In this document: in pieces, positions 36,929 through 46,016 of the stretch
How the letters are laid out: every line of letters begins with the position of its first letter
Position numbering within the stretch: the stretch's first letter is position 1
From: an uncultured Alloprevotella sp.
GTDB taxonomy: Bacteria; Bacteroidota; Bacteroidia; Bacteroidales; Bacteroidaceae
Reading direction: 5' to 3'
Assembly (NCBI GenBank): GCA_944320745.1
Contig: CALUIN010000004.1
Coordinates: 40,457-104,456, forward strand
Length of the DNA: 64,000 bases
Notes under the pieces: model-generated
Told to the model about the DNA's origin: nothing
What the model saw: the letters and a program-made list of their open reading frames with translations, nothing else
Databases searched by the model: none
Translations under genes and position numbers: made by a program

Positions 36929-38326
36929 TTACTGTTCGGGGGCGAAGAGGGGGTCCCAGGCGGGCAGCAGGACGGGCTCCTGGTCGAGGAGCTTGAGCGT
37001 CTTGGCGGGGACGTACTTGCGCTCCACGACGAGGCGGAACATGTATTCGTCGAACCACTCGTCGGTCATGATGAGGTGTCCCTTATAGCCGGAGGAGGGG
37101 CCCCAGGAGTTCTCCACCATCCACTTGCGGGGCTTGCCGGCGGCATCGAGGTCCACGGCCATGAGGGTCATGGCGTGGGAGGAGGCGGAAGCGAAGGTGC
37201 GGATGCGGTCGGCCTTGTTCATGGGGAAGTCCGTGGCGAAGAGCGAGGCGTAGTCGTAGTTGTCGAGCGAGAGCACGCCCGTGCGGCTGTCGAGATACTT
37301 GCCCACGTCGCAGCTGAAGTACATCATCGTGCTGTCCTTGATGGAGGCGATGGCCATCTGCTTGATTTCCTCGATGGGCAGGTTGAGGAAGGTCCACTGC
37401 TTGCCGTCGTAGCTGTGGCGGTCCATGTCGATGGTGTAGGTCTTATGGTAGGGGCGCGAGGGGTCGTTCATGAGCATCACGTAGTCGTTCTTCAGGTCCA
37501 TGCCGACGTACTCCTTGTAGAAGGAGAGAGGGGTGTAGCGCTTGGTCTCTACAGGCTTCCCGGCGGCGTCGCGGCGGGTCCACGTGAACTCCGAGGGGGG
37601 CTCGCCCAGACAGATGGCCAGGATGTGGTAGACGGTGGCGAGCATCTTGGTCTTGCTTTGCCGGAGCTCGTCGGCCGAGGCACCTCCGGCCGCGGCCTTG
37701 CGCAGCTCGAGCCCGTACTGGCGGAGCTTGAGCGAAAGGATTTCGGCCATCTTGGACGTGTTGTTGGCGTTGTAGCTCTCGGGCATGACTTCGGCGGGGA
37801 CAAGGCCGTACTTCGTGACGATGTCCTGCACGCCGCAGAAGGTGCCGCCGTCGCTCAGCGGATGACGGAAGAGCCACTCGACGAGCTGGTCGTCCATGGG
37901 CTTGGAAGCATTGTCAATGACGGCCTGAAGGAAGAGGTTGGACTTCTCGAGCTGGTCGTAGAAGAAGCCGTAGGCCTGCGAGAAGCGGAAATCGCCGAGG
38001 CCGTAGCGGGCAATCATCTTGGCCCGCATCACGTTAAGACCGGAGAAAAGCCAGCAACGGCCGGAGGACTGCTGGTCGGTGATGCCTTTGCTGTTGACAC
38101 GGTTGGAAAAGTACGTGTCGGCGGCCGAGGGGTTCTCGGCGGCGGTGGCGAGCTTGTTGATGCTGGTGCCAGCCAGGGCGTTGCGCAGGGCGCGGTCGGC
38201 GGCCGAGGCGGGCTGGGCGGCGCGTATTTCCTTCAGCATCTCGGGCGTGATGCCGCCCGTGCCGGTCTGGGCCGGGAGCAGGGCGGCCGGGGCCGCCAGC
38301 AGGAGGGTAAGCAGGATTCTCTTCAT
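36929..38326 (-). CDS. Exported C1-family aminopeptidase (bleomycin hydrolase/PepC type)
   Basis: This papain-like cysteine peptidase trims amino acids from the N terminus of peptides. The 465-residue protein has a signal peptide (MKRILLTLLLAAPAALLPAQ), which differs from the cytoplasmic PepC of Gram-positives and predicts a periplasmic place. The active site is complete: Gln and Cys91 in QQSSGRCWLFSG, His in SSHAMTLMAV and Asn in VENSWGP. The usual FSQAYGFFYDQLEKSN and DGGTFCGVQDIV blocks are present. It is the last gene of the operon skp-murI-epimerase-PAP2, 12 bases after the PAP2 gene. Confidence 0.93.
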   Translation of the reverse strand: MKRILLTLLLAAPAALLPAQTGTGGITPEMLKEIRAAQPASAADRALRNALAGTSINKLATAAENPSAADTYFSNRVNSKGITDQQSSGRCWLFSGLNVMRAKMIARYGLGDFRFSQAYGFFYDQLEKSNLFLQAVIDNASKPMDDQLVEWLFRHPLSDGGTFCGVQDIVTKYGLVPAEVMPESYNANNTSKMAEILSLKLRQYGLELRKAAAGGASADELRQSKTKMLATVYHILAICLGEPPSEFTWTRRDAAGKPVETKRYTPLSFYKEYVGMDLKNDYVMLMNDPSRPYHKTYTIDMDRHSYDGKQWTFLNLPIEEIKQMAIASIKDSTMMYFSCDVGKYLDSRTGVLSLDNYDYASLFATDFPMNKADRIRTFASASSHAMTLMAVDLDAAGKPRKWMVENSWGPSSGYKGHLIMTDEWFDEYMFRLVVERKYVPAKTLKLLDQEPVLLPAWDPLFAPEQ

Positions 38327-38338
38327 GAGTCTGGATGT

Positions 38339-39301
38339 TTATGGATTGATACTGTTGCGTTGGACAAGGGGATAGAGGCGGTTGGCCAGCCAAAAGAAGA
38401 GGAAGGCCGAGGCCAGGCCACCGAAGACGTCGATCAGATAGTGCGCCTCGATGTAGACTGTGCTGGCGCACAGGAGCACGTAGAGGGGGAGGACGGCGAG
38501 CATCAGCGCGCGGCGGTTGCGCCAGAGAAGGAGCATGAGGATGGTGCTCACGCCGACGTGGGACGAGGGGAAGGCCGCCGTGGGCCGTTCGCCGCTGGCC
38601 TGGGTGGACTCCACGAGGTTGCGGAACAGGCCTTCGGGCGTCGGCGAGGGGCCCAGCTCCGTGTGGAAGCGGAACCAGTCGCCCACGGCCGGGAAATGGC
38701 CGGCCCGCACGGCGTCCAAGCCGATGGCGTGGAAATAGTATTGCGGCCCGGCTACGGGGAGGAAAAGGTAGATGAGATAGTAAAGGAAAAAGGATACGAG
38801 GACGACAAAGGCCGTGCGGCCGAAGAGGCAGCGGTCCGTGAAGAGGGGGGCCAGAACCGTAAGGGCGATGAGCGGATAATAGGAGAAGTAGCCCAGGTGG
38901 AACAGTTCGCTCCACACTTTCCCCGGCAGAAGGGTGTAGAAGGCCAGGGCGGGCTGGCAGCCGAAAAGGGCCTGGTCCGCCGCGGCAAAGACGTGGTCCA
39001 GGTTTCCGAAGATCTGGCAGAACTCGTACGTGTCCGGGTACCAGTAGGCCAGTAGGGAGAGGGGATAGAGATAACGGAGAAGAAGCGTGCCCCGCGTGGG
39101 CATCCACATATATATAATGCGTGTGGCCACGAGGCCGGCCACGACGAGCACGCGGCCGTGGACCAGCTGGGAGGGGTCGGTCATCCGTCCCCAAAGCAAG
39201 AGGATAAGGAGTGTCGTGAAGAGGGTGTAGGCCAGCGTCGCCTTTTCCACGCCGAGCAGACCGACGCGGCGGGGCAAGTGTTCCAGAAGATTCAGAGCCA
39301 T
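38339..39301 (-). CDS. PAP2-superfamily membrane protein, Aur1-like
   Basis: This 320-residue protein has about six membrane helices and two of the three PAP2 motifs: GERPTAAFPSSHVGVSTI (histidine of C2) and STVYIEAHYLIDVFGG (C3). The C3 form, with HYxxD near a ST-Y, resembles the Aur1/inositol phosphorylceramide synthase branch more than plain phosphatidate phosphatases. The classic C1 motif is not obvious. A role in phospholipid or sphingolipid headgroup transfer is possible but unproven. I chose the ATG at 39301, which overlaps the end of the epimerase gene by 10 bases, so the two are translationally coupled. Confidence 0.78.
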   Translation of the reverse strand: MALNLLEHLPRRVGLLGVEKATLAYTLFTTLLILLLWGRMTDPSQLVHGRVLVVAGLVATRIIYMWMPTRGTLLLRYLYPLSLLAYWYPDTYEFCQIFGNLDHVFAAADQALFGCQPALAFYTLLPGKVWSELFHLGYFSYYPLIALTVLAPLFTDRCLFGRTAFVVLVSFFLYYLIYLFLPVAGPQYYFHAIGLDAVRAGHFPAVGDWFRFHTELGPSPTPEGLFRNLVESTQASGERPTAAFPSSHVGVSTILMLLLWRNRRALMLAVLPLYVLLCASTVYIEAHYLIDVFGGLASAFLFFWLANRLYPLVQRNSINP

Positions 39302-40320
39302 TGTTCTTTCTTGTACCAGGCAACCGTCTCGGCGACGCCGCGGGCCAGCGGATAGCGCGGCGTGTAGCCGAGGTCGTGGCGCGCGGGAGTGATGTCGCAC
39401 TGCCAGTTGCGTTGTTTCATGATGCGGTATTTATCCATGTTGAGCGTGGACGTTTTCCCCCAGATTCTGGCCCAGCCGCCGGCGACGGCGCACACGGCAC
39501 GCAGCAGCCAGAGCGGCGCCCTGACGCGGAGCACTCGGCGCACGCCGATGGCGCGGCCCAGGAGATCGGAAAAGTCGCGTGAGCTGTAGGCCCCGCCGTC
39601 GGTCAGGAAGTAGGCGCGGCCGCTTTCCCCGCGCTCCAGGGCCAGGAAGGCTGCCTCGACCAGGTCGGCCACGTAGATGAACGTGAGAACCTGCGGCCGC
39701 CAGCCTACGGCGAAGTCCACGTGGCGGGCAATGCTTCGGGCCATGAGATAGTAATCGCGCTCGCGGGGCCCGTAGACGCCGGTGGGGCGCAGCACGACAT
39801 AGTCCGGCGCACAGTCCATGAGGGCCAGGCCCCGCTCGGCCTCGAGCTTGCTCCTGCCGTAGGCCGTGTCGGGCCGCGGTTCGTCGGTCTCCCCGATAAG
39901 CCCGCCGTCGGCCTCGTGTATGGGTCCGCACACGCTCAGCGAGCTGATGAACACGAAGCGGCCGCGCAGGGCACCGGTCGCGGCGAGGAGGCGCGCCAGG
40001 CGCAGGGTCCCTTCCGTATTGGTGCGGAAGAAGTCTTCCTCGCGGCGGCACTTCGTCGCGCCGGCGGCGTGGACCACGTAGTCCCACGGTCCGTGCTCGG
40101 CACAGTGCTGCTCCAGCTGGGCGCGGAGCCTGTAGTCGTCGGAAAGGTCCAGTTCGATGAAGCGGATGCGCGGGTCGGCGAGGTAGCGGCGGTTGCTCGT
40201 GGGCCTCACGGCGGCCCACGCCACGGCTCCTTCGCTCAAGGCGCGCTCCACGAGATGGCTTCCGATGAAACCGCTGGCTCCGGTGATGAGTATTTGCTTT
40301 TGTCGCAATGGCATGGTCAT
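39292..40320 (-). CDS. NAD-dependent epimerase/dehydratase family protein
   Basis: This 342-residue protein is an extended short-chain dehydrogenase: the nucleotide-binding motif is ITGASGFIGSHLVE near residue 11, a downstream HAAGATKCR is the usual HxAA region, serines lie in FISSLSVCG, and the catalytic pair is YGRSK. Such proteins act on nucleotide sugars, steroids or other hydroxy/keto compounds; the substrate cannot be told here. The ATG at 40314 (MPLRQKQIL) is another possible start. It lies between murI and the PAP2 gene and is coupled to the latter, so the two may act on the same lipid or glycolipid pathway. Confidence 0.85.
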   Translation of the reverse strand: MTMPLRQKQILITGASGFIGSHLVERALSEGAVAWAAVRPTSNRRYLADPRIRFIELDLSDDYRLRAQLEQHCAEHGPWDYVVHAAGATKCRREEDFFRTNTEGTLRLARLLAATGALRGRFVFISSLSVCGPIHEADGGLIGETDEPRPDTAYGRSKLEAERGLALMDCAPDYVVLRPTGVYGPRERDYYLMARSIARHVDFAVGWRPQVLTFIYVADLVEAAFLALERGESGRAYFLTDGGAYSSRDFSDLLGRAIGVRRVLRVRAPLWLLRAVCAVAGGWARIWGKTSTLNMDKYRIMKQRNWQCDITPARHDLGYTPRYPLARGVAETVAWYKKEQWL

Positions 40321-40340
40321 AGGCTTTCCGCGGCGGAGTC

Positions 40341-41210
40341 TTAGAGAGCGATTTGCTCCACCTCCACCTTTCCGTGCATGAAGAGGGCCGCGCTCTCGCG
40401 GAACTTGTCCGCGCTCTCCGTGGTCAGGTAGTGGCAGCGGCCGCCCGTGGTGAGGCGCGCCGCCATCTCGGGGTGGCGCTTCAGGTAGTCGGCCAGGCTC
40501 GCCGCCACGTATTCGCCCTGCGGCACGATGCGCACGCCGGGCGGCGTGTACTTCACGATCTTGTTCATCAGCAAGGGATAGTGCGTACAGCCCAGCACAA
40601 GCGTGTCAATGTCCGGGTCCAGGCGCAGGATGCCCTCGATGCGCTTCCGCACGAAATAGTCCGCGCCGGGCGAATCGAACTCGTAGTTCTCCACGAGCGG
40701 CACCCACATGGGGCAGGCCTGGCCCGTGACGACAATGTCCGGGGCTATCTTGTGCACTTCCAAGGTGTACGAGCCCGAGTTAATCGTCCCGGCAGTAGCG
40801 AGCACGCCGATGTGGCGCGTCCGCGTAAGGGAGCAGACGGCTTCCACCGTGGGGCGAATCACGCCCAGCACGCGGCGGTTGCCGCCCAGGCGCTCCAGGT
40901 CGCACTGCTGTATGGTGCGCAGCGCCTTGGCCGACGCCGTGTTGCAGGCCAGTATGACCAGCGGGCAGCCCCGTTGGAAGAGCGCCTCGACGGCCTCGAG
41001 CGTGTAGCGGTAGATGACTTCAAAGGAATGGCTGCCGTAGGGCGCCCGGGCGTTGTCGCCCAGGTAGAGATAGTCGTACTGCGGCAGGAACTGGCGGATC
41101 TGGCGCAGGATGGTCAGTCCGCCGTATCCGGAATCGAAGACGCCCAGCGGACCGGCAGCCGGCAAGGCGGCCGGCCGGGCGGGCATGGCTTCGGATGATG
41201 CGGTGTACAT
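40341..41210 (-). CDS. murI: Glutamate racemase
   Basis: MurI supplies D-glutamate for peptidoglycan by racemising L-glutamate without cofactor. The 289-residue protein has both catalytic cysteines: Cys89 in ILACNTASAKAL and the second in VLGCTHYPLL. The FDSGYGGLTILRQI block near residue 25 is also present. An N-terminal extension of about 20 residues precedes the usual GVFDSGxGG start and may not be translated in full. It follows the Skp gene by 43 bases, the usual Bacteroidetes order, and leads into the epimerase gene. Confidence 0.95.
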   Translation of the reverse strand: MYTASSEAMPARPAALPAAGPLGVFDSGYGGLTILRQIRQFLPQYDYLYLGDNARAPYGSHSFEVIYRYTLEAVEALFQRGCPLVILACNTASAKALRTIQQCDLERLGGNRRVLGVIRPTVEAVCSLTRTRHIGVLATAGTINSGSYTLEVHKIAPDIVVTGQACPMWVPLVENYEFDSPGADYFVRKRIEGILRLDPDIDTLVLGCTHYPLLMNKIVKYTPPGVRIVPQGEYVAASLADYLKRHPEMAARLTTGGRCHYLTTESADKFRESAALFMHGKVEVEQIAL

Positions 41211-41253
41211 GGTGCAGCTGTGCGGATAAGCGCGCCGCGGCGGGGCGGGCGGC

Positions 41254-41775
41254 TCAGGGTTGGGGGTATAGTTTCAGCCAGACGCGCCGCGTGACGTCCT
41301 CCGTCACGGACGGATGGAGGAAGGGGCAGGCGCCGGCGTCGAGGTTCACTATGGCGGCAAAGCCGTACTCCATGCCGACGGCCTGGATGGCCGCGTCGAG
41401 CTTTTGCCGCACGGGGCGTTCCAGGTCGGCCGCCGCGCGGACGAGCAGACTGTCGGCCTCGCGGCGGAAGGCCAGGCCCTTTTCCAGCTCGTCCTGCAAG
41501 TCGCGCTGCCGCTTGAGCAATATGTTCTGCGGAAAGTCCTTCTGTCCCTGCAGGAACTCGGCAAACATGCGCTTGAAGGACATCTCGTTGTAGGACGCCT
41601 CCAGTTCATACTTCTCGCGCAGCTGGTGGAGCTGCGCCTGCGCCTCGGCATACTCGGGCATGGCGTGCAGGACGGAGTCGTAACGCAGGCAGCCGAAGCG
41701 GGCCTGCGTCTGGGCGGCAAGGGGCGCGAGCAAGGCCGCGGCCGCCCAGCAAAGGCATAGGAGGAGTTTCTTCAT
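41254..41775 (-). CDS. OmpH/Skp family periplasmic chaperone
   Basis: This 173-residue protein has a signal peptide (MKKLLLCLCWAAAALLAPLAAQ) and a long helical middle rich in charged residues and glutamine (residues about 40-125), as in the coiled-coil arms of Skp. FGCLRYDSVLHAMPEYAEAQAQLHQL near the start matches the family. Skp holds unfolded outer-membrane proteins in the periplasm for the Bam complex. In Bacteroidales such genes lie between bamA and murI; here only murI is next to it. Confidence 0.9.
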   Translation of the reverse strand: MKKLLLCLCWAAAALLAPLAAQTQARFGCLRYDSVLHAMPEYAEAQAQLHQLREKYELEASYNEMSFKRMFAEFLQGQKDFPQNILLKRQRDLQDELEKGLAFRREADSLLVRAAADLERPVRQKLDAAIQAVGMEYGFAAIVNLDAGACPFLHPSVTEDVTRRVWLKLYPQP

Positions 41776-41814
41776 GGCTCGGTGACGTGCGTCGGGTCGG
41801 AATAGGTATGGTGG

Positions 41815-41822
41815 CAAAATTA
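41815..41822 (-). promoter_or_regulatory. -7 promoter element of the skp-murI operon
   Basis: The minus strand reads TAATTTTG, 39 bases before the Skp ATG. It should drive the five-gene operon down to the C1 aminopeptidase. Confidence 0.6.
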
Positions 41823-41941
41823 CTATATTTTTTCAATACCGCCAAACTTAACGTTCCTCTTTCCCCCGCCGCCGGACCGCGCGCAGGGGCCCCGCGTCAT
41901 ATTTTACGGGGCGGCGCCGGGCGCATTCTGCCGATTTTCCC

Positions 41942-42034
41942 TATCTTTGCCTTCGTGAAGACAGGAGGCGGCTCGGGAATGAAGGGAGAAACCGCGTTCC
42001 TCCCTTGCATTCCTCTCGCCTTTCCTTATCTTTG
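41942..42034 (+). promoter_or_regulatory. Two tandem -7 elements before the GH2 gene
   Basis: TATCTTTG occurs twice, at 41942-41949 and 42027-42034, each a full match to TAnnTTTG. The second lies 50 bases before the ATG at 42085. The 309-base gap to the skp gene holds these and the skp promoter. I see nothing else there except a GC-rich stretch without a repeat unit. Confidence 0.55.
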
Positions 42035-42084
42035 CCGGCAAGGCGTCCTGCCGGCCGTCTGCTCACCTATTTATATATTCTGTC

Positions 42085-44604
42085 ATGAACCGACTCTCCA
42101 CGCTCTGCCTCTGCCTGCTCTGCTGCCTGGCCTGGGGCAACCTCCGCGCCGCCGGGCCGCAGTTTTCCACGGCGGGCTTCTACGTCCTGCCCGGTACGGG
42201 CCGCACGGCCTACAACATGAATCCCGGCTGGCGCCTGCACAAGGGCGCGGCCCCCGGCGCCCAGCAGCCCGATTTCGACGACAGCGGCTGGCAGCGCACC
42301 GCCTTGCCCGACGGCATCGAACTGCTCCCCACCGAAGCCAGCGGCGGGCTGAACTACCAGGGCGAGGTGTGGTACCGCAAGCGCTTCGTTCCCGAGCCCG
42401 AGTGGGAGGGGAAAAAGGTGTTCGCCCACTTCGAGGCCATCATGGGCCGCTCCGAAGTGTGGCTCAACGGCCACCGCGTGGCCGCCCACCGTGGCGGCTA
42501 CCTGCCCGTCATAGCGGACCTGACGCCCTACCTTGAGCCCGGGCGCGAGAATGTCATAGCCGTGCGCGCCGACAACTCGGACGACCCCTCCTACCCGCCC
42601 GGAAAGCCGCAGCGCGACCTCGACTTCACCTACTGCGGCGGCATCTACCGCGACTGCTGGCTCGTGGTGCACGGCGACGTCTACCTCACCGACCCCAACT
42701 ACGAGTCCGTCCCCGCCGGCGGCGGCCTGTTCGTGGCCTTCGACGACGTCTCCGAGCGCTCAGCCCGCATCCTGCTCTCGGCCCACGTGCGCAACGCCTC
42801 GGCCCGCCCCTTCGCCGGCCGCGTCACTTATGAACTGTGCGACGCCTCGGGCCGCCCCGTGCTCAAAGGCGGCAGCCGCCTGAGCGTGGGCAAGGGCCAG
42901 GCCCGCACCGTCAAGGAGGAGCTGACCCTCAAGTCGCCGCAGCTGTGGGAGCCAGACCGGCCCTACCTCTACCGCCTCCACGTGCGCGTCATGGACGGCG
43001 ACGGACACACCGTCGACGGCTACACGCAGCGCGTGGGCATACGCAGCTTCGAGTTTCGCGGCGAAGAGGGCTTCTGGCTCAACGGCAAGCCCTTCGGCGA
43101 GCCCCTCATCGGCGCCAACCGCCACCAGGACTTCGCCGTCGTGGGCAACGCCCTGTCCAACAGCCTGCACTGGCGCGACGCCAAGAAGCTGCGCGACGCC
43201 GGCCTGCGCGTGATCCGCAACGCCCACTACCCCCAGGACCCCGCCTTCATGGACGCCTGCGACGAGCTGGGCCTGCTGGTCATCGTCAACACCCCCGGCT
43301 GGCAGTTCTGGAACAACGCCACGGAGTTCACCGACCAGGTCTACGATGACATCCGCAACATGGTGCGCCGCGACCGCAACCGCCCCAGCGTATGGCTCTG
43401 GGAGCCCATTCTCAACGAGACGGGCTATCCCGACGACTTCGCCCGCCGCGCCGTCGAGCTGGTGCGCGAGGAGTATCCCTACCCCTCGTGCTACATGGCC
43501 TGCGACGCCACGGCGCGCGGCAACGAGTATTTCCCCGTCCTCTTCGCCCACCCCACCCTGGGCGGCGACGGCTTTTCGGAAATCCCGCCCATGCGCAAGG
43601 GCATCGCCTACTTCACCCGCGAATGGGGTGACAACGTGGACGACTGGTCGTCCCACAACTCGCCCAGCCGCGCCAGCCGCGCCTGGGGCGAAGTCCCCAT
43701 GCTCGTCCAGGCCAAGAGCTACGGCAAGCCCGACTACCGGTACACGTGCTACGACGTGCTCTGGCGCATGCCGGCGCAGCACGTGGGCGGCTGCCTCTGG
43801 CACGCCTTCGACCACCAGCGCGGCTACCACCCCGACCCCTTCTACGGCGGCCTGATGGACGCCTTCCGCCAGCCGAAGCTGTCCTACGAACTGTTCCGCG
43901 CGCAGCGTCCGCCCCGCGTCAACGATGCGCTCCCCGCCGAGACGGGGCCCATGGTCTTCATCGCCCACGCCATGACGCCTTTCTCCCCGGCCGACGTCAC
44001 CGTCTTCAGCAACTGCGAGGAGGTGCGCCTCACGTGCGGCAAGGACGGCCCCGTCCGCGTCTGCCGCCAGCCGGCCGACTCGGCGGGCATGCCCTCGCCG
44101 GCCTTTGTCTTCCCCGATGCTTTCAACGTGATGGACGACAAGCGGCTGAGCCGCTCGCGCCGGCAGGCAGACTCCTACCTGCTGGCCGAAGGGCTCATCG
44201 GCGGCAAGGTCGTAGCCACGCACAAGGTGATGCCGGCCCGCCGCCCCGTGAAGCTCCTGCTCTGGGCCGACGACGAGGGCACGCCCCTGCAGGCCGACGG
44301 CTCGGACCTGGTGACCATCGTGGCCGCCGTGGCCGACGCGAACGGCACCATCAAGCGGCTCAACAACTCCACGGTGCGCTTCGAAGTGAGCGGCGAGGGC
44401 GTCCTCGTGGCCGACGCCGGGACCTTCACCAACCCGCGGGCCGTGCAGTGGGGCACGGCGCCCGTCCTGCTGCGCGCCACGACGCGTCCGGGGCGCATCA
44501 CGGTGCGCGCCTCCATCGTGGGCGACGGGCCGCAGCGCCCGCAGCCGGCCGAACTCGAACTGCAAAGCCTCTCCCCCGCCCAGCCGCTCGTCGAGGGGCG
44601 GTGA
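42085..44604 (+). CDS. Glycoside hydrolase family 2 protein (beta-galactosidase-like)
   Basis: This 839-residue protein has a signal peptide (MNRLSTLCLCLLCCLAWGNLRAA). The GH2 layout follows: a sugar-binding domain (MNPGWRLHKGAAPG, YRKRFVPEPEWEGKKVFAHFE, NGHRVAAHRGGYLPVIADLT), an Ig-like sandwich, and a TIM barrel with the likely acid/base in WLWEPILNETGYP and a candidate nucleophile in FTREWGDN. C-terminal beta domains complete it. Enzymes of this kind release beta-linked galactose, glucuronate or mannose; the true substrate is unknown. No SusC/SusD pair or regulator is beside it, so it is not in a normal polysaccharide utilisation locus. Confidence 0.88.
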   Translation: MNRLSTLCLCLLCCLAWGNLRAAGPQFSTAGFYVLPGTGRTAYNMNPGWRLHKGAAPGAQQPDFDDSGWQRTALPDGIELLPTEASGGLNYQGEVWYRKRFVPEPEWEGKKVFAHFEAIMGRSEVWLNGHRVAAHRGGYLPVIADLTPYLEPGRENVIAVRADNSDDPSYPPGKPQRDLDFTYCGGIYRDCWLVVHGDVYLTDPNYESVPAGGGLFVAFDDVSERSARILLSAHVRNASARPFAGRVTYELCDASGRPVLKGGSRLSVGKGQARTVKEELTLKSPQLWEPDRPYLYRLHVRVMDGDGHTVDGYTQRVGIRSFEFRGEEGFWLNGKPFGEPLIGANRHQDFAVVGNALSNSLHWRDAKKLRDAGLRVIRNAHYPQDPAFMDACDELGLLVIVNTPGWQFWNNATEFTDQVYDDIRNMVRRDRNRPSVWLWEPILNETGYPDDFARRAVELVREEYPYPSCYMACDATARGNEYFPVLFAHPTLGGDGFSEIPPMRKGIAYFTREWGDNVDDWSSHNSPSRASRAWGEVPMLVQAKSYGKPDYRYTCYDVLWRMPAQHVGGCLWHAFDHQRGYHPDPFYGGLMDAFRQPKLSYELFRAQRPPRVNDALPAETGPMVFIAHAMTPFSPADVTVFSNCEEVRLTCGKDGPVRVCRQPADSAGMPSPAFVFPDAFNVMDDKRLSRSRRQADSYLLAEGLIGGKVVATHKVMPARRPVKLLLWADDEGTPLQADGSDLVTIVAAVADANGTIKRLNNSTVRFEVSGEGVLVADAGTFTNPRAVQWGTAPVLLRATTRPGRITVRASIVGDGPQRPQPAELELQSLSPAQPLVEGR

Positions 44605-44613
44605 GGACCGCCG

Positions 44614-44680
44614 CCACGGGCCTTAGCCCCGTAAGAACTCGCCCTATCCCCGTCGCGACGGGAATAGGGCGAGTCTTTCT
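44614..44680. repeat. 21-nt repeat locus I, with a terminator-like hairpin
   Basis: A single TTAG-type unit is followed by two opposed CTAT-type units. These form a 17-bp stem with one mismatch (44637-44653 with 44658-44674) and loop CGCG, followed by CTTTCTT. It lies 10 bases past the GH2 stop, between the convergent GH2 and umuC genes, and could end transcription from the left. Variable tetranucleotides are AAGA and CGCG. Confidence 0.9.
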
Positions 44681-44724
44681 TCCGCCTGCCGGCGGAGCGG
44701 CGCGGCTAACGGCGCCGCCGCCGG

Positions 44725-45990
44725 TCAGTCCTCCGGCCTGCGGCCCACACGGATCACAATCAGGTCGTCCAGGCTCGTGGTGTAGTTGGGCGAGCGGTAG
44801 TCGCGGCGGGCCACGGCCTCCACGCTTCCCTGCGAGGCCACGCGCAAGGCGTCCCGGCCGTTCTTGCGGCGCACGCTGTCGATGGCGGCGAGCAGCCGCT
44901 CCTGGCGCTGGCGGTCCACGCCGTCGAACAGGTGGCCCTGCACGCCGCCGTTTTCCAGTCCGCCCAACGTGACGCCCGCCTTCTTGTAGCCATAGCCGGG
45001 CCGGTAGACGCGCTCCAGGCAACGGGCCGCGGCGGCCACCAGTTCGCGCAAGTCGCTCGTGGCCACATCGAGCGTCTCGCTGGCGGCGTTGGCGTACTGC
45101 GGCAGGTCGGGGCGGAAGCGGTCCGTGCGGATGTAGGCCGTCACGATGCGGGCCGCGCTGCCGCTGCGCCGCAGGCGGTCGGCACACGTCGAGGCGAAGT
45201 CCGCCACCAGCGCGCGCAAGTCCTCGTAGTCCGTCAGGGGCGACTTGAAGGAGCGCGAGGCCGTGACGCTGCGCCGGGCCGAGCCCGGATCGAACCCGAT
45301 GACGGAGCGGCCCCACAATTCGTGCCACATGTTGAGCCCGGGCAGGGCCAGCGTGCGCCTGACGCGCTGGCTGCGCCACTGCGTCAGGTCCCAGGCCGTC
45401 CTGACGCCCTGCGCGCGGAGCGTCGCGACGTGGTGCCGGCCCACGCCCCACACATCGCCGATGTCCGTGAGGCGCAGAGCTTTCTCCCGTTTCTCGGACG
45501 TGTCGATAAGGCAGCAGCCGCGGTAGCCGGGGTAACGCTTGGCAAAGCGGCTCGCCACCTTGGCCAGCGTCTTGGTGGGCGCCACGCCGACGCTCACCGG
45601 GATGCCCGTCCAGCGCTCCACGGTGGCGGCCAGGCGGCGGCCCAGCTCGTCGGGCCGGGCTACGCCGCCGAGGTCCAGGAAGCACTCGTCGATGCTGTAG
45701 ACCTCGATGCGCGGCACCAGGCGGCGCACGACGGACATGACGCGGCGCGACATGTCGCCGTAGAGCGTCATGTTGCCCGACAGCACGGCCAGCTCGCCCG
45801 ACTCGGCCAGATGCCGCAGGCGGAAGAAGGGGACGCCGCGGCGTATGCCGATGGCCTTGGCCTCGTTGCTGCACGCCACGACACACCCGTCGTTGTTCGA
45901 CAGGACAACGACGGGGCGGCCCAGCAAGCGCGGGTTGAAGACGCGCTCGCAGCTCACGAAGAAGTTGTTGCAGTCCACCAGTCCGAACAT
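44725..45990 (-). CDS. umuC: Y-family DNA polymerase V catalytic subunit
   Basis: UmuC copies past damaged bases, at the cost of mutations, after joining with cleaved UmuD. The 421-residue protein begins MFGLVDCNNFFVSCERVF. It has the polymerase motifs VVLSNNDGCVVACSNEAKAIG and YSIDECFLDLGG with catalytic acidic residues, plus GIPVSVGVAPTKTLAKVA and the helix-hairpin-helix segment LRLTDIGDVWGVGRHHVATLRAQG. The C-terminal little-finger domain is complete. The ATG at 45990 lies 26 bases after umuD. It converges on the GH2 gene. Confidence 0.94.
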   Translation of the reverse strand: MFGLVDCNNFFVSCERVFNPRLLGRPVVVLSNNDGCVVACSNEAKAIGIRRGVPFFRLRHLAESGELAVLSGNMTLYGDMSRRVMSVVRRLVPRIEVYSIDECFLDLGGVARPDELGRRLAATVERWTGIPVSVGVAPTKTLAKVASRFAKRYPGYRGCCLIDTSEKREKALRLTDIGDVWGVGRHHVATLRAQGVRTAWDLTQWRSQRVRRTLALPGLNMWHELWGRSVIGFDPGSARRSVTASRSFKSPLTDYEDLRALVADFASTCADRLRRSGSAARIVTAYIRTDRFRPDLPQYANAASETLDVATSDLRELVAAAARCLERVYRPGYGYKKAGVTLGGLENGGVQGHLFDGVDRQRQERLLAAIDSVRRKNGRDALRVASQGSVEAVARRDYRSPNYTTSLDDLIVIRVGRRPED

Positions 45991-46016
45991 CCCTTTCCCT
46001 TCCCTGCGACGCCGGC

